This document shows, one piece after another, positions 9,398 to 17,411 of a stretch of DNA of 62,463 nt (positions are counted from its first letter, which is position 1; each line of letters begins with the position of its first letter). The position numbers and the translations under genes were made by a program. Origin of the DNA: Bradyrhizobium sp. Ai1a-2 (GTDB taxonomy: Bacteria > Pseudomonadota > Alphaproteobacteria > Rhizobiales > Xanthobacteraceae); contig NZ_AUEZ01000054.1 of NCBI RefSeq assembly GCF_000426245.1, forward strand, positions 1 through 62,463, given 5' to 3'. Below the pieces are notes generated by a model that worked only from the letters and a program-made list of their open reading frames with translations, made no database searches and was not told the DNA's origin.

Positions 9398-9829
9398 CTA
9401 TTCCCATCCAACTGTTGTCGATCGTGCGTTTTCTGGTGATTGGGGGACAGATCGAATTGCATTCAGCGTTCGCTTTTATCGTCACTGGTGGAAAGAACTA
9501 CGGTCCACTCAGTTACGGCGGTGATAATCCCGCGGGAATTGCGTTACAGCTGTGTTCTGGCGCGACTTCGGGCGCAGGCCGGCTGGGCTAATTCCAGCGA
9601 TGCTTGTGTTGCAAATGCTCTGCTCGCGAACGATCGCAAGTCAGAGAGATCATGCGGCTGCTTTGCACTCGTGAGTGCAAGCGTTGAGCTTGTAGAGCGT
9701 CTCGATCTTGAGTGATGGTGGCTGAGCCACTGGCCGAGAGCGGCGTCTCTACGCCTCGGCATCGGCGACAAGGAATCCGTTTCGAAATCCGGTGCCATTC
9801 GAGTTGATCAGGTCGGGAGGGAGCGGTTT
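9398..9829. other. Intergenic stretch with one strong palindrome
   Basis: These 432 bases separate the SDR gene (stop at 9830) from the MFS gene (start at 9397), both on the minus strand. I see no gene. A perfect palindrome TTGCACTC-GT-GAGTGCAA lies at 9663-9680, either a terminator stem for the SDR gene without a U-tract or an operator for the transporter gene. Confidence 0.45.
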
Positions 9830-10621
9830 TTAGGACCCCGACAACACGGCCGTCAGGCCTCCGTCTACGCATAGTATCTGGCCGGTGATGTGTTTGCCTG
9901 CATCGCTGGCAAACAGCAAGGTGGCGCCCTTCAGATCGTCCTCATCACCAATACGCTGAAGCGGCACGTTGGCGGTGAGCTTGCTGATGCCGATTTGATC
10001 GATTGTGCCCTTCGTCATTTTCGACGGGAACATCCCGGGGGCCAACGCATTGACCGTGATTACGTAGCGGCCCCATCCCCCAGCAAGCGATCTTGTAAAA
10101 TTGACGACGGCGCCTTTGCTGGTGTCATACGCGATCGTCTGGATCTCGCCCGTGCTGCCACGCAGGCCGGCTATTGACGCCAAGTTGATGATACGGCCGT
10201 ATCGGTTGGGTATCATCGAACGTTTTCCAATTTGCTGACTGAGAAGGAATAGTGACCGGACATTCAGGTTCATCACCTTGTCCCACGCTTCGATAGGGTG
10301 ATCTTCCGTTTTGGCACCCCAGGTCGCACCCGCATTGTTCACCAATATGTCGACCCGACCGAGCCGTTCGATGCTTTGCTCGACGAGCCGTGTAATGTCC
10401 TCTTCCTTGGAGTTGTCTGCGGCAATCCAGTCAACAACGATTCCGCGTTGCTTGAGATGCTCAGCTGCGGTTTCAAGGTCTGCAGCCTTGCGGGATGACA
10501 ATATGATATCGGCACCTTGTTCGCCCAGCGCCTCGGCAATTTGCAACCCAAGTCCGCGGGACCCTCCGGTCACGAGCGCTTTCTTGCCGGTCAGGTCAAA
10601 CAAGCCTTTCAAACTGGCCAT
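9830..10621 (-). CDS. SDR-family oxidoreductase
   Basis: This 263-residue classical short-chain dehydrogenase has the cofactor motif TGGSRGLGLQIAEALG near the N-terminus, the structural NNAGA motif, catalytic Ser in NLASIAGL and the YDTSK active-site Tyr-Lys pair. It resembles gluconate 5-dehydrogenase and 3-oxoacyl reductase-type SDRs that use NAD(P)H. ATG 10621 is preferred over ATG 10651 because GGAG sits 6 bases before it. It is divergent from the reductase gene at 10914, and the shared region carries an ACTGNNCAGT palindrome also found in front of the isomerase operon. Confidence 0.88.
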   Translation of the reverse strand: MASLKGLFDLTGKKALVTGGSRGLGLQIAEALGEQGADIILSSRKAADLETAAEHLKQRGIVVDWIAADNSKEEDITRLVEQSIERLGRVDILVNNAGATWGAKTEDHPIEAWDKVMNLNVRSLFLLSQQIGKRSMIPNRYGRIINLASIAGLRGSTGEIQTIAYDTSKGAVVNFTRSLAGGWGRYVITVNALAPGMFPSKMTKGTIDQIGISKLTANVPLQRIGDEDDLKGATLLFASDAGKHITGQILCVDGGLTAVLSGS

Positions 10622-10759
10622 CGTGTTCTCCAAGGGTTGGTTGGGCGGCATCGATTCATCCGCCGCCTTCGAATGTCATCTCGGGCGCGGCTGATCCGTT
10701 GATCGACCCCTGCGAACGCTCGAACGCGCTTGATGAGAGGCGACAACAGATTTTCGCGA

Positions 10760-10792
10760 TTGACATCGCAAGTATTTAGCTTACTGTCCAGT
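10760..10792 (+). promoter_or_regulatory. Candidate promoter overlapped by ACTGNNCAGT operator
   Basis: A TTGACA hexamer at 10760-10765 is followed after 16 bases by TACTGT at 10782-10787, a plausible sigma-70 pair reading towards the gene at 10914. The palindrome ACTGTCCAGT at 10783-10792 covers the -10 element, a typical repressor position. The reverse complement of the same core, with a flanking A-A, occurs at 14928-14937 beside a tetR gene. Confidence 0.55.
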
Positions 10793-10913
10793 CAGAAACT
10801 TATCATGTTTGGAAAAATGTAAGTCAGAGCAGCATGTTAAAAGGCATAGCGTTTCTAGCGCTGTGCTCCCGCTGGCGCGGGCCTGTTGTGCTGGTGACCA
10901 CTGGAGCTCAAGG

Positions 10914-12104
10914 ATGGTGCGCGTGAGCGAATGCGATCTGGTGGTCTTTGGTGCAAGCGGCTTCACGGGGCGCTTGGTCGCCGAATACGTCGCTGCACGA
11001 TACGGAAATCAACTCAAGTGGGGAATGGCGGGGCGCGACGTCGGCAAACTTGCGTCGGTGCGCGATGAAATTGGTGCCCCCAAGGATGTGCTTCTTATAC
11101 CGGCAGACTCCTCCGACGAGGATTCGCTGCAAGCGCTGGTCCGAAGTACGCGCGCCGTTATTTCTACGGTAGGACCATTCCAGCTCTATGGATCGAAACT
11201 GGTCGCGGCATGCTCGCGTACGGGTACCGACTATCTCGATCTCAGCGGCGAAACGGTGTGGATGAGGAACATGATCGATGCTCACCAAGATGACGCGAGA
11301 TCGAGCGGTGCGCGTATCGTGTTCTCCTGCGGCTTCGATTCAGTTCCGTTCGAACTTGGGGTGTACGTCCTGCAGAGCGCGGCAAGAGATGCATGGGGCG
11401 CGCCTGCGGAGAGTGTGAAGGGATGCGTTCGTCGAATGAAGGGCACATTCTCTGGTGGAACGGCGGCTAGTTCAAAAGCCACGATGGCCGCGGCCAAGGA
11501 AGATCCAAACGTATTGGCGCAGCTTAAGGATCCGTTCCTTCTGACGCCGGGCTTTGTGGGTCCGGCACAGCCGCATGGGATGAAGGTCGAAATGGACGAG
11601 GACCTCGGTGCGTGGGTGGCGCCTTTCGTCATGTCGACCATCAATACTCGGAACGTCCACCGTTCAAATGCGCTGATGGGGCATCCATATGGAACCGATT
11701 TTGTCTACAAAGAGATGATCGTTGCGGGTAGGGGGAGCGAGGGGCAGGCGGAAGCCGCGCGGATCGTTGAAGAGAACAAGACCCTCAGCGGCGCGAATAG
11801 CCTGAAACCCGGCGAAGGGCCGTCAAAGACCGAACGAGAAGCGGGATGCTATGACATTCTTTTCCTCGGACATAACAAAGATCACGGCAGGATCTCCGTC
11901 GTGGTGCGTGGCGATAGGGATCCAGGCTACGGTTCGACGTCCAAGATGATCGCTGAATGCGCGCTCTGCCTCTTGCAAGATAGTCCCGACGTTCCGCCAT
12001 GCATCTGGACACCTGGCGCCGCGATGCGGGAAAAGCTCGTAACGCGATTAAGCAGGAACGCCGGCGTTACTTTCGAAGTCGAGCGGATCGACCACGCGCG
12101 CTGA
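10914..12104 (+). CDS. Saccharopine dehydrogenase-like NADP-binding reductase (trans-acting enoyl reductase type)
   Basis: The 396-residue protein begins with a Rossmann motif, DLVVFGASGFTGRLVAEYVA, characteristic of the saccharopine dehydrogenase NADP-binding family. It also has the conserved segments STVGPFQLYG and DLSGETVWMRNMID. Characterised relatives of this branch act as trans-acting enoyl reductases, but others are uncharacterised, so the substrate is open. ATG 10914 is chosen because the Rossmann fold starts just after it and GGAG lies close upstream. A strong terminator follows at 12251-12283. Confidence 0.8.
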   Translation: MVRVSECDLVVFGASGFTGRLVAEYVAARYGNQLKWGMAGRDVGKLASVRDEIGAPKDVLLIPADSSDEDSLQALVRSTRAVISTVGPFQLYGSKLVAACSRTGTDYLDLSGETVWMRNMIDAHQDDARSSGARIVFSCGFDSVPFELGVYVLQSAARDAWGAPAESVKGCVRRMKGTFSGGTAASSKATMAAAKEDPNVLAQLKDPFLLTPGFVGPAQPHGMKVEMDEDLGAWVAPFVMSTINTRNVHRSNALMGHPYGTDFVYKEMIVAGRGSEGQAEAARIVEENKTLSGANSLKPGEGPSKTEREAGCYDILFLGHNKDHGRISVVVRGDRDPGYGSTSKMIAECALCLLQDSPDVPPCIWTPGAAMREKLVTRLSRNAGVTFEVERIDHAR

Positions 12105-12250
12105 TATTCAGCCAGGGGTAGGGGACGTATTCAAGAAGGCAGGCGACCTGTAATGATGCATTCTTCCTGAACGCATGCTCTGCACAAAGTCTCCACGGGA
12201 GCGATGTGGAGGCGTTCCTGATAAACTCTGGGTTCCTCTCTCCCAGACTT

Positions 12251-12283
12251 GCCCGAGATGGATCATCTCGGGCATTTTTTTCC
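12251..12283 (+). terminator. Rho-independent terminator
   Basis: A perfect 10-bp stem GCCCGAGATG / CATCTCGGGC with a 3-base loop is followed by an A and a run of eight T. It lies 147 bases after the reductase stop and before the convergent yeiH-like gene. The T-tract makes it directional for the plus strand. Confidence 0.9.
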
Positions 12284-12301
12284 AGCGCGAACGGCATTGT
12301 G

Positions 12302-13426
12302 TCAGATTAGCAGCTTGATGGCTGTGAGGCTGAAGACTGCCACGAACAGGCAAGCCAGCGCTCCGACAAGCGCGGGACGAAATCCTCTGGTCCTCAATCT
12401 AGCCAGGTCTGTGTGCATTCCCATCGCAGCCAGAGCCGCCGTCAGTAGAAACGTCGTCAGGATCATGAGGTGCGATTTCAACTCGGCGGAGATCGCAACC
12501 AAACTGTTGATTCCGACCGCTACGATGAAGCCAACTACGAACCAAGGGATCGCGGAAGCGCGCAACGTTCGGGTCGAGATGTTTCGGTTTCCCGCATCGC
12601 GCCTGGCCAGAAAGTCCAGGCCAATGACGAGCGGCGCGAGCATCATCACGCGCGATAATTTTGCGACAGTTCCCATTTCGCCGGCGACCTGGCTTTCGCC
12701 GAAGGAGGCGGCGACGACTTGGGCAATCTCGTGAATGGAGGCTCCGGCCCAGAATCCAAATTCGCTGGAGTTGAGATGCAGCAGTCCGGGTAGAACCGGA
12801 TAAGCAAACATCGCGATTGTCCCGTAGATGGTGACGCACGCTACGGCATAAGTCACATCTTCTTCCTCTCCGCCCACAACTGCGTTGGCCGCAACGACCG
12901 CAGACGCACCGCACACAGCTGTCCCCGCCGCGATCAACTGGGCTAATCTCGCTTCCACCTTTAGAACCCGCGCCAGCCGAACGGTGAAGACGAAGGTGAA
13001 CCCCAATGTCGCCGCCAGAATAAGCAGGCCGATGACGCCTAGTTGCGCGACTTCAGTGAAGGTGAGTTGCAGGCCGAGCAGGATGATGGCGAGCCTGAGT
13101 AACCGGCGCTGACTAAACTCAAGTCCGGCATCCATCCAATTCGGCAACTTTGTCGTGTGATGGAGCGTGACGCCGAGCAGCACTGCGGGCATCATCGGGC
13201 TGATGGCCGACAATAGGGGAAGTTTATGCAAGCCAAATGCCGCGACTGCAATCGATAACGTGAGGACTAGGCCTGGCGCGAGCCGAAGGGCGCTATCGAC
13301 CAGCAATCTGAGTGAGACGACAGAGTGGTGAGGCGCCTTGAGCGCCTTCGGGCGGCGGGGCACGTCCAACATGTCTAGCCTTGTCGTGCATGATTGTTCA
13401 TGGCGAAACGCGAGAACCGTCGCCAA
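12302..13426 (-). CDS. YeiH/UPF0324-family membrane transporter
   Basis: The 374-residue polytopic protein has about ten hydrophobic segments and the family features AAGTAVCGASAVVAANAVVG and the segment EFGFWAGASIHEIAQVVAA. The family is annotated as a putative sulfate or organosulfonate exporter, based on limited experimental work. It starts 63 bases after the SDR gene at 13490-14197 on the same strand, so it could be the third gene of the isomerase-SDR operon. Export of a sulfur-containing by-product is only a guess. Confidence 0.82.
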   Translation of the reverse strand: MATVLAFRHEQSCTTRLDMLDVPRRPKALKAPHHSVVSLRLLVDSALRLAPGLVLTLSIAVAAFGLHKLPLLSAISPMMPAVLLGVTLHHTTKLPNWMDAGLEFSQRRLLRLAIILLGLQLTFTEVAQLGVIGLLILAATLGFTFVFTVRLARVLKVEARLAQLIAAGTAVCGASAVVAANAVVGGEEEDVTYAVACVTIYGTIAMFAYPVLPGLLHLNSSEFGFWAGASIHEIAQVVAASFGESQVAGEMGTVAKLSRVMMLAPLVIGLDFLARRDAGNRNISTRTLRASAIPWFVVGFIVAVGINSLVAISAELKSHLMILTTFLLTAALAAMGMHTDLARLRTRGFRPALVGALACLFVAVFSLTAIKLLI

Positions 13427-13489
13427 GGTGGGACGGCTCCCGGTTCGATCGGATTCTGCGAACAGGGGGAACTCAGGCTATCCGAATTG

Positions 13490-14197
13490 TCACCACCTCT
13501 CGGCGTAAGGCCGGAGCTCGTAGTTGAAGGACCATGCCGACCGAGGTTGATGAGCGATATGCCAAATCTCGTCCGCAATAGTGACGGGATCGGCGAAGAA
13601 CTCGTCTGGCTTGTCGTGGAACATCTTGCGTGCCCACGGCACATTGATGATCGCATCGATCATCAAGAATGAAACGTGGACACCTCGGGGGCCACAGTAC
13701 CGCGCGATCGATTCCGACAGAATGCGCTGGGCCGCTTTGGAAGGAGCGAATGCGGCGTAGCTGTCGATCCCGCGATAAGCCGACGTATTGCCAGTCGCGA
13801 TGATGACGCCTTTCTGCGCGTTTATCATCGCGGGAGCTACCGCGCGCGCGAGATAAAGCATTCCCATCGTATTGACCCTGAAGTTGGTCTCCAGCGCTGC
13901 GGGGTCGACTTCGAGGAAGTTGCCGAATGTTCCGCCAATCGCGTTGTGGATGGCGATAGTCGGTGCGCCGAATTCGCGTGTGATCTTGGCCACGGTCTCG
14001 TTGACCTGGGCCTCGCTGGTGACGTCGCAGATATGGGCGGAAGCGTCAGGCAGCTCCGTCTGAAGCTTGGGAATGCGCTTTTCGGAGCGCGCGATGAGTG
14101 CGACGTGATAGTCGCCGCGGGAGAAGCGGCGAGCCAAAGCGCTACCCGTTCCCGGACCTACCCCGGTAATGATGCAAACTGGTTTCTTCATGATCAT
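13490..14197 (-). CDS. SDR-family protein with Phe at the catalytic Tyr position
   Basis: The 235-residue protein has an SDR cofactor loop, TGVGPGTGSALARRF, and the general fold. At the active-site motif it reads F-A-P-S-K where YxxSK is expected, so the usual proton-donor Tyr is Phe. A subgroup of bacterial SDRs carries this change together with a downstream HVSFLMIDAIIN-like stretch, so it is probably not a sequencing error. Its ATG overlaps the TGA of the upstream isomerase gene by four bases (ATGA), indicating translational coupling. Confidence 0.8.
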   Translation of the reverse strand: MIMKKPVCIITGVGPGTGSALARRFSRGDYHVALIARSEKRIPKLQTELPDASAHICDVTSEAQVNETVAKITREFGAPTIAIHNAIGGTFGNFLEVDPAALETNFRVNTMGMLYLARAVAPAMINAQKGVIIATGNTSAYRGIDSYAAFAPSKAAQRILSESIARYCGPRGVHVSFLMIDAIINVPWARKMFHDKPDEFFADPVTIADEIWHIAHQPRSAWSFNYELRPYAERW

Positions 14198-14793
14198 GCC
14201 TGTGCGTTTGCTGAGGCTTCAACAAATGGAAGCCGGTCGTTGCCAAAGAAGATCTCGTCCCCAACTCGGAATGTTGGTAGGCCGAACAGGCCCTTTTCCA
14301 GTGCGGATGCATTGCGAGCCTTGAGCTCCTCGAACGTTTCTTCCGTGTTCATCAGCTCAACGATCTGATCCCCTGGAAGGTCGTTGTTTCTGAGAAAGTC
14401 TTTGAGAATGGTAGCGTCGCCGAGATTGAGTGACTGCCGGTACAGGCCGTCGAACACCTTGGGTACGAAGTCGGCAATGACACCGAGCTTGATTGCTGCA
14501 ATTGCCGCGCGCAAAAGAAAGCTGAGATCGATATGCCGGAAGTGCGGATTGAACTCCCAGCCGATGCCGTATCTCTTCACCCACCGCTGCAAGTCGGCTT
14601 TGACGTACTGCTTCTTGGGTTTGCACTCGATACTCGTTGGGCTGTTGCCAACTGCCTTCATTAGATCGATCACGCTGGTAGGCATGAAGATGATCGAGTG
14701 TCCGGTGCCCGCCGCGAGCTTCTTGAGTTGCGACTGAGCGAGGTAGCTGTAGGGGCTACCGAAGTCGAAATAGAATTCGATTTGTTTGCCCAT
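14194..14793 (-). CDS. 2-hydroxychromene-2-carboxylate isomerase-like (DsbA/GST-kappa fold)
   Basis: The 199-residue protein opens with EFYFDFGSPYSYLAQSQLK, the DsbA-family start in which the redox CxxC is replaced by an SPYSY motif, as in HCCA isomerases and GST kappa. The C-terminal GLFGLPTFRVGDEIFFGNDR is the conserved cis-Pro and substrate-binding region. HCCA isomerases act in naphthalene and other polycyclic aromatic pathways using glutathione. ATG 14793 is chosen because AAGGA precedes it at good spacing. It heads the minus-strand operon with the SDR and perhaps the yeiH-like gene, divergent from tetR. Confidence 0.85.
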   Translation of the reverse strand: MGKQIEFYFDFGSPYSYLAQSQLKKLAAGTGHSIIFMPTSVIDLMKAVGNSPTSIECKPKKQYVKADLQRWVKRYGIGWEFNPHFRHIDLSFLLRAAIAAIKLGVIADFVPKVFDGLYRQSLNLGDATILKDFLRNNDLPGDQIVELMNTEETFEELKARNASALEKGLFGLPTFRVGDEIFFGNDRLPFVEASANAQA

Positions 14794-14927
14794 CCTTGGT
14801 CCTTTTGCCTCGTCTGGTGTCGTCAAGATTCCGCTTTTTGGCTGGAGTTCTTGCCTTTTTCTCTCATGTATCTCGTTGAGTTTTAAGAAGAAAATGATGT
14901 GTACTCCTTAGCCAAACAAACATATTA

Positions 14928-14937
14928 ACTGGACAGT
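14928..14937. promoter_or_regulatory. ACTGNNCAGT palindrome, candidate TetR operator
   Basis: The core ACTGGACAGT lies in the divergent region between the isomerase operon (minus) and the tetR-paa operon (plus). It is the reverse complement of the core at 10783-10792, and both copies extend to TTACTGTCCAGT on one strand. Its place beside a tetR gene suggests autoregulation. The surrounding 14794-15138 holds no other recognisable gene. Confidence 0.6.
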
Positions 14938-15138
14938 AAGTAAAATATACAACTGGACCCAAGTCAACTGACGAGCGCGACAAGTGCAGGTTCGCCGATG
15001 ACGGTGGTGACGGATATTGCAGGCGAATGGACGGAGCGCGCTCGACCCGTGGGCGAGTCATTCGGGAAGACCGCTGCGGCGTCATCTGCACGAGTAAATT
15101 CTTTGCGCCGGGACTCGTCTGATAATACGGTCGAGCGC

Positions 15139-15846
15139 ATGAAAAAGCGCAAGAAACGACTGACAAATTCCGAGCACCGCGAGCTGAGCCAGGCGGCGGT
15201 GATGGCCGCTGCTGAGTTTCTCTTCGTCACGCAGGGTTACAACGGCACGACGACCGAGAAAATCGGCGAGCTGGCGGGCCTAACCAAGGCCAGTGTGTAC
15301 TTCTACTATGGTACCAAGGAGGGTGTTCTCCTTGAACTGTTGAACCGGGTGCGTGCAAACGTTCTGGTGCCGTATGTGCAGGTGCTGCGAGATAACGAGC
15401 GCTCGCCGACCGAACGCATTACGACATTCCTGGAAATGACAGGCAAGGTGGCGCTGGAACATCCCGGATCGATGCTGTTGCCTATCGTCGTCTCGATTGA
15501 GTTCGCGGGTACGGAGTCCGAGGCCAGCCGGAGAGTCAAGGCCGGCTACAACCGGATTGCAGAAGAGATTCGGCGGGTTCTCGAGCTGGGGCAAGCTTCT
15601 GGAGTGTTTCGCTCTGACCTCAGCAGCGGAGATATGGCGAGACTCCTCATCTCAACTTGCGATGGGATGATGCTCGAGTGTTTGCGTCACAATCTTCGAA
15701 TCCAGGTCGATCGTCTCGTTCGCGCGCTTCAGGCGGTTGTCCTGTCAGGACTTCAGGATGCATCACAGACGCCGCGGGAAATCAGCGTTGCAGATGGGCC
15801 GTCGGTGCTCGATGTGTTGCGAGGCAACCTTCAGATCGAAGACTAA
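15139..15846 (+). CDS. TetR-family transcriptional regulator
   Basis: The 235-residue protein has an N-terminal TetR helix-turn-helix: AAEFLFVTQGYNGTTTEKIG followed by LTKASVYFYYGTKEGVLLEL. A helical ligand-binding C-terminal domain follows. ATG 15139 begins a basic leader (MKKRKKRL) directly before the first helix; the frame is open back to an ATG at 14998. It is 34 bases upstream of the paaA-like gene in the same direction and so is probably its first operon gene. The likely effector is a CoA thioester, by analogy with other catabolic TetR proteins. Confidence 0.87.
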   Translation: MKKRKKRLTNSEHRELSQAAVMAAAEFLFVTQGYNGTTTEKIGELAGLTKASVYFYYGTKEGVLLELLNRVRANVLVPYVQVLRDNERSPTERITTFLEMTGKVALEHPGSMLLPIVVSIEFAGTESEASRRVKAGYNRIAEEIRRVLELGQASGVFRSDLSSGDMARLLISTCDGMMLECLRHNLRIQVDRLVRALQAVVLSGLQDASQTPREISVADGPSVLDVLRGNLQIED

Positions 15847-15880
15847 ACAAGGTCGCAATTCTAACAACGGAAGATTGACG

Positions 15881-16837
15881 ATGGCTCAGGTGGCACTTGC
15901 GCGCGACACTCGGGACGAGCCGAACGAGGTGGCCCTGCAAACTCGCGTGAAGGCTGGCGGCACGCTCGAAGATATCAGCGAGATGACGCCGCGTTACCGC
16001 GATGTTCTCGTTGCGACCATGTCGATTGCTGCCGATCTCGAGATCATGACCTTGCCTCTCGATCTCGATGCGATGCAATTCGCGCCGTGCATCGGCGACA
16101 GGATTGCCGTAGCCTCGGCGCTACAGGACGAGATGGGTCATGCCCAGGTCATGTTCCGCATGCTCGAAGAGTTTGGCTTCGATGCATATGAGCGCGTATT
16201 CGAGCGCGATCCGGCGACCTTCAAGACATTCTTCATGCTGGAGTGGAACCTGAAGGATCCGATTGACATGGCGATGAGCCATCTCATCGGCGATCAAGCG
16301 GGTTACATCACGACTTGCGATCTCGAAGAGCACTGCTCCTTTGGTCCTTACAGCAGGTCGCTGAGGAAAGTGAACTTCGAGGAACAGTTTCACGTCAAGC
16401 GTGGCGAGTATTCGGTTCGCCACTACATGCAGCTGGGTCCCGAAGTGAGAAAGCGTGTCCAGGAATCGCTGGACTTCTGGTTTCCGCTTGGTGCCGAATG
16501 GTTCGGGGCGACCGATGATGTGAAATCGAGAATGGACCAGCTCCACTACAAGATTCGCGGCAGCAGCAACGACCAGCTTCGTCAGATCTGGCTGTCCCGC
16601 GTCGTTCCGTTCTGCGAGCAACTTGGTCTGAAGGTGCCGGCGCATTTTGACGGCGAGAAGGGCATCTACGTGCTCGATTTCGAGATGCCGATCCTCTTCA
16701 ATGAGGAGACCGGCAAATGGGATTTTCGCAAGGTGACCTGGGCAGAGAAGCTTGCCCAATGGAAGAGGGGTGGTTCAAAGAAAGTGCCCGGACTTCGTCG
16801 TATCCAGTCGGAGTTGTGGGGGCATGACCTGTGGTGA
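15881..16837 (+). CDS. paaA: PaaA-like diiron monooxygenase catalytic subunit
   Basis: The 318-residue protein matches the catalytic subunit of 1,2-phenylacetyl-CoA epoxidase, a ferritin-fold diiron oxygenase. The probable iron ligands are Glu54 (ADLEIM), Glu84 and His87 (DEMGH), Asp138 (IGDQAG), and Glu168 and His171 (EEQFH), the same pattern and spacing as in PaaA. The segment SFGPYSRSLRKV parallels the PaaA core, but much of the remainder is divergent, so the ring substrate may differ from phenylacetyl-CoA. Start ATG 15881 has GGAAG ahead. It is followed by paaD(N), paaB, paaC and paaD(C) with overlapping or nearly adjacent reading frames. Confidence 0.85.
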   Translation: MAQVALARDTRDEPNEVALQTRVKAGGTLEDISEMTPRYRDVLVATMSIAADLEIMTLPLDLDAMQFAPCIGDRIAVASALQDEMGHAQVMFRMLEEFGFDAYERVFERDPATFKTFFMLEWNLKDPIDMAMSHLIGDQAGYITTCDLEEHCSFGPYSRSLRKVNFEEQFHVKRGEYSVRHYMQLGPEVRKRVQESLDFWFPLGAEWFGATDDVKSRMDQLHYKIRGSSNDQLRQIWLSRVVPFCEQLGLKVPAHFDGEKGIYVLDFEMPILFNEETGKWDFRKVTWAEKLAQWKRGGSKKVPGLRRIQSELWGHDLW

Positions 16838-17145
16838 CCGGGGAGGAAGTTCGGGCGGCGCTACTTTCGGTGAACGATCCACATATTCCGATCGCGATCG
16901 AGCGGATGGGAATGGTTCGGGACATCCAGGTTTCGGACATGGGCGTGGTGGACGTCGAGCTTGCCATTCCCTGTCTCGCTTGTCCCGGTGTGTCGATGCT
17001 GAAGCAGTCGATCAAGGAAGCCGTAGGCCGGCTCGAGGGAGTCAGGGAAGTCAAGATCAATGAGGGTTGGCACCACGAGTGGACCACCCAGTCAATCGAT
17101 CCCCTTGCGCGTGAGCATATGCGCCGCTTCGGAATTCAACTCTGA
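16834..17145 (+). CDS. paaD: PaaD-like N-terminal half: MIP18/DUF59 metal-cluster assembly protein
   Basis: This 103-residue protein is the MIP18 (DUF59) part of PaaD, thought to help mature the iron centres of the epoxidase complex. Family marks are NDPHIPIAIERMGMVRDIQV, the Cys-containing loop IPCLACPGVSM and the PaaD-specific WHHEWTTQSIDPLAREHM. It ends right after RRFGIQL, where normal PaaD proteins continue into a zinc ribbon. That ribbon is encoded separately at 18178-18366. The GTG start overlaps the paaA stop by four bases (GTGA), implying coupling. Confidence 0.85.
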   Translation: MTGEEVRAALLSVNDPHIPIAIERMGMVRDIQVSDMGVVDVELAIPCLACPGVSMLKQSIKEAVGRLEGVREVKINEGWHHEWTTQSIDPLAREHMRRFGIQL

Positions 17146-17156
17146 GAGTGTTGCAG

Positions 17157-17411
17157 ATGAAGAAGGTCATTGACAGAAGGTTGGAACTGGGGGGCGACAA
17201 GCCCGAGTTCTACGAGATTTTTGCTCGCCGCAGTTCAGCAGAAGCGTTGACCCACATCGGCTCGATCGAGGCGCCGAACGCGGAACTGGCCGAAGCCCGT
17301 GCCTGGTTCGTCTACGATCACGAGCCGTGGAAGGAAATGTGCATCGTTCCAACATCGGCGATTATCCCGATTACGGAGCGCGGCAGCGATGTGAAGGTGA
17401 AGGTGGTGTGA
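17157..17411 (+). CDS. paaB: PaaB-like subunit of phenylacetyl-CoA-type epoxidase
   Basis: The 84-residue protein resembles PaaB, the small bridging subunit that helps hold PaaA-PaaC pairs together. Visible features are FYEIFARRSSAEALTHIGSI and the closing EPWKEMCIVPTSAIIPIT stretch. ATG 17157 is taken as start because the protein reads MKKVIDRRLEL from there; the frame is open slightly upstream. It begins 11 bases after paaD(N) and its TGA overlaps the paaC ATG by one base. Confidence 0.82.
   Translation: MKKVIDRRLELGGDKPEFYEIFARRSSAEALTHIGSIEAPNAELAEARAWFVYDHEPWKEMCIVPTSAIIPITERGSDVKVKVV

Noticed and set aside
14949..14957. Third copy of the TetR-type word near ACTGGACCC
   Set aside because: Only the left half matches and the palindrome is broken, so it is not counted as an operator.
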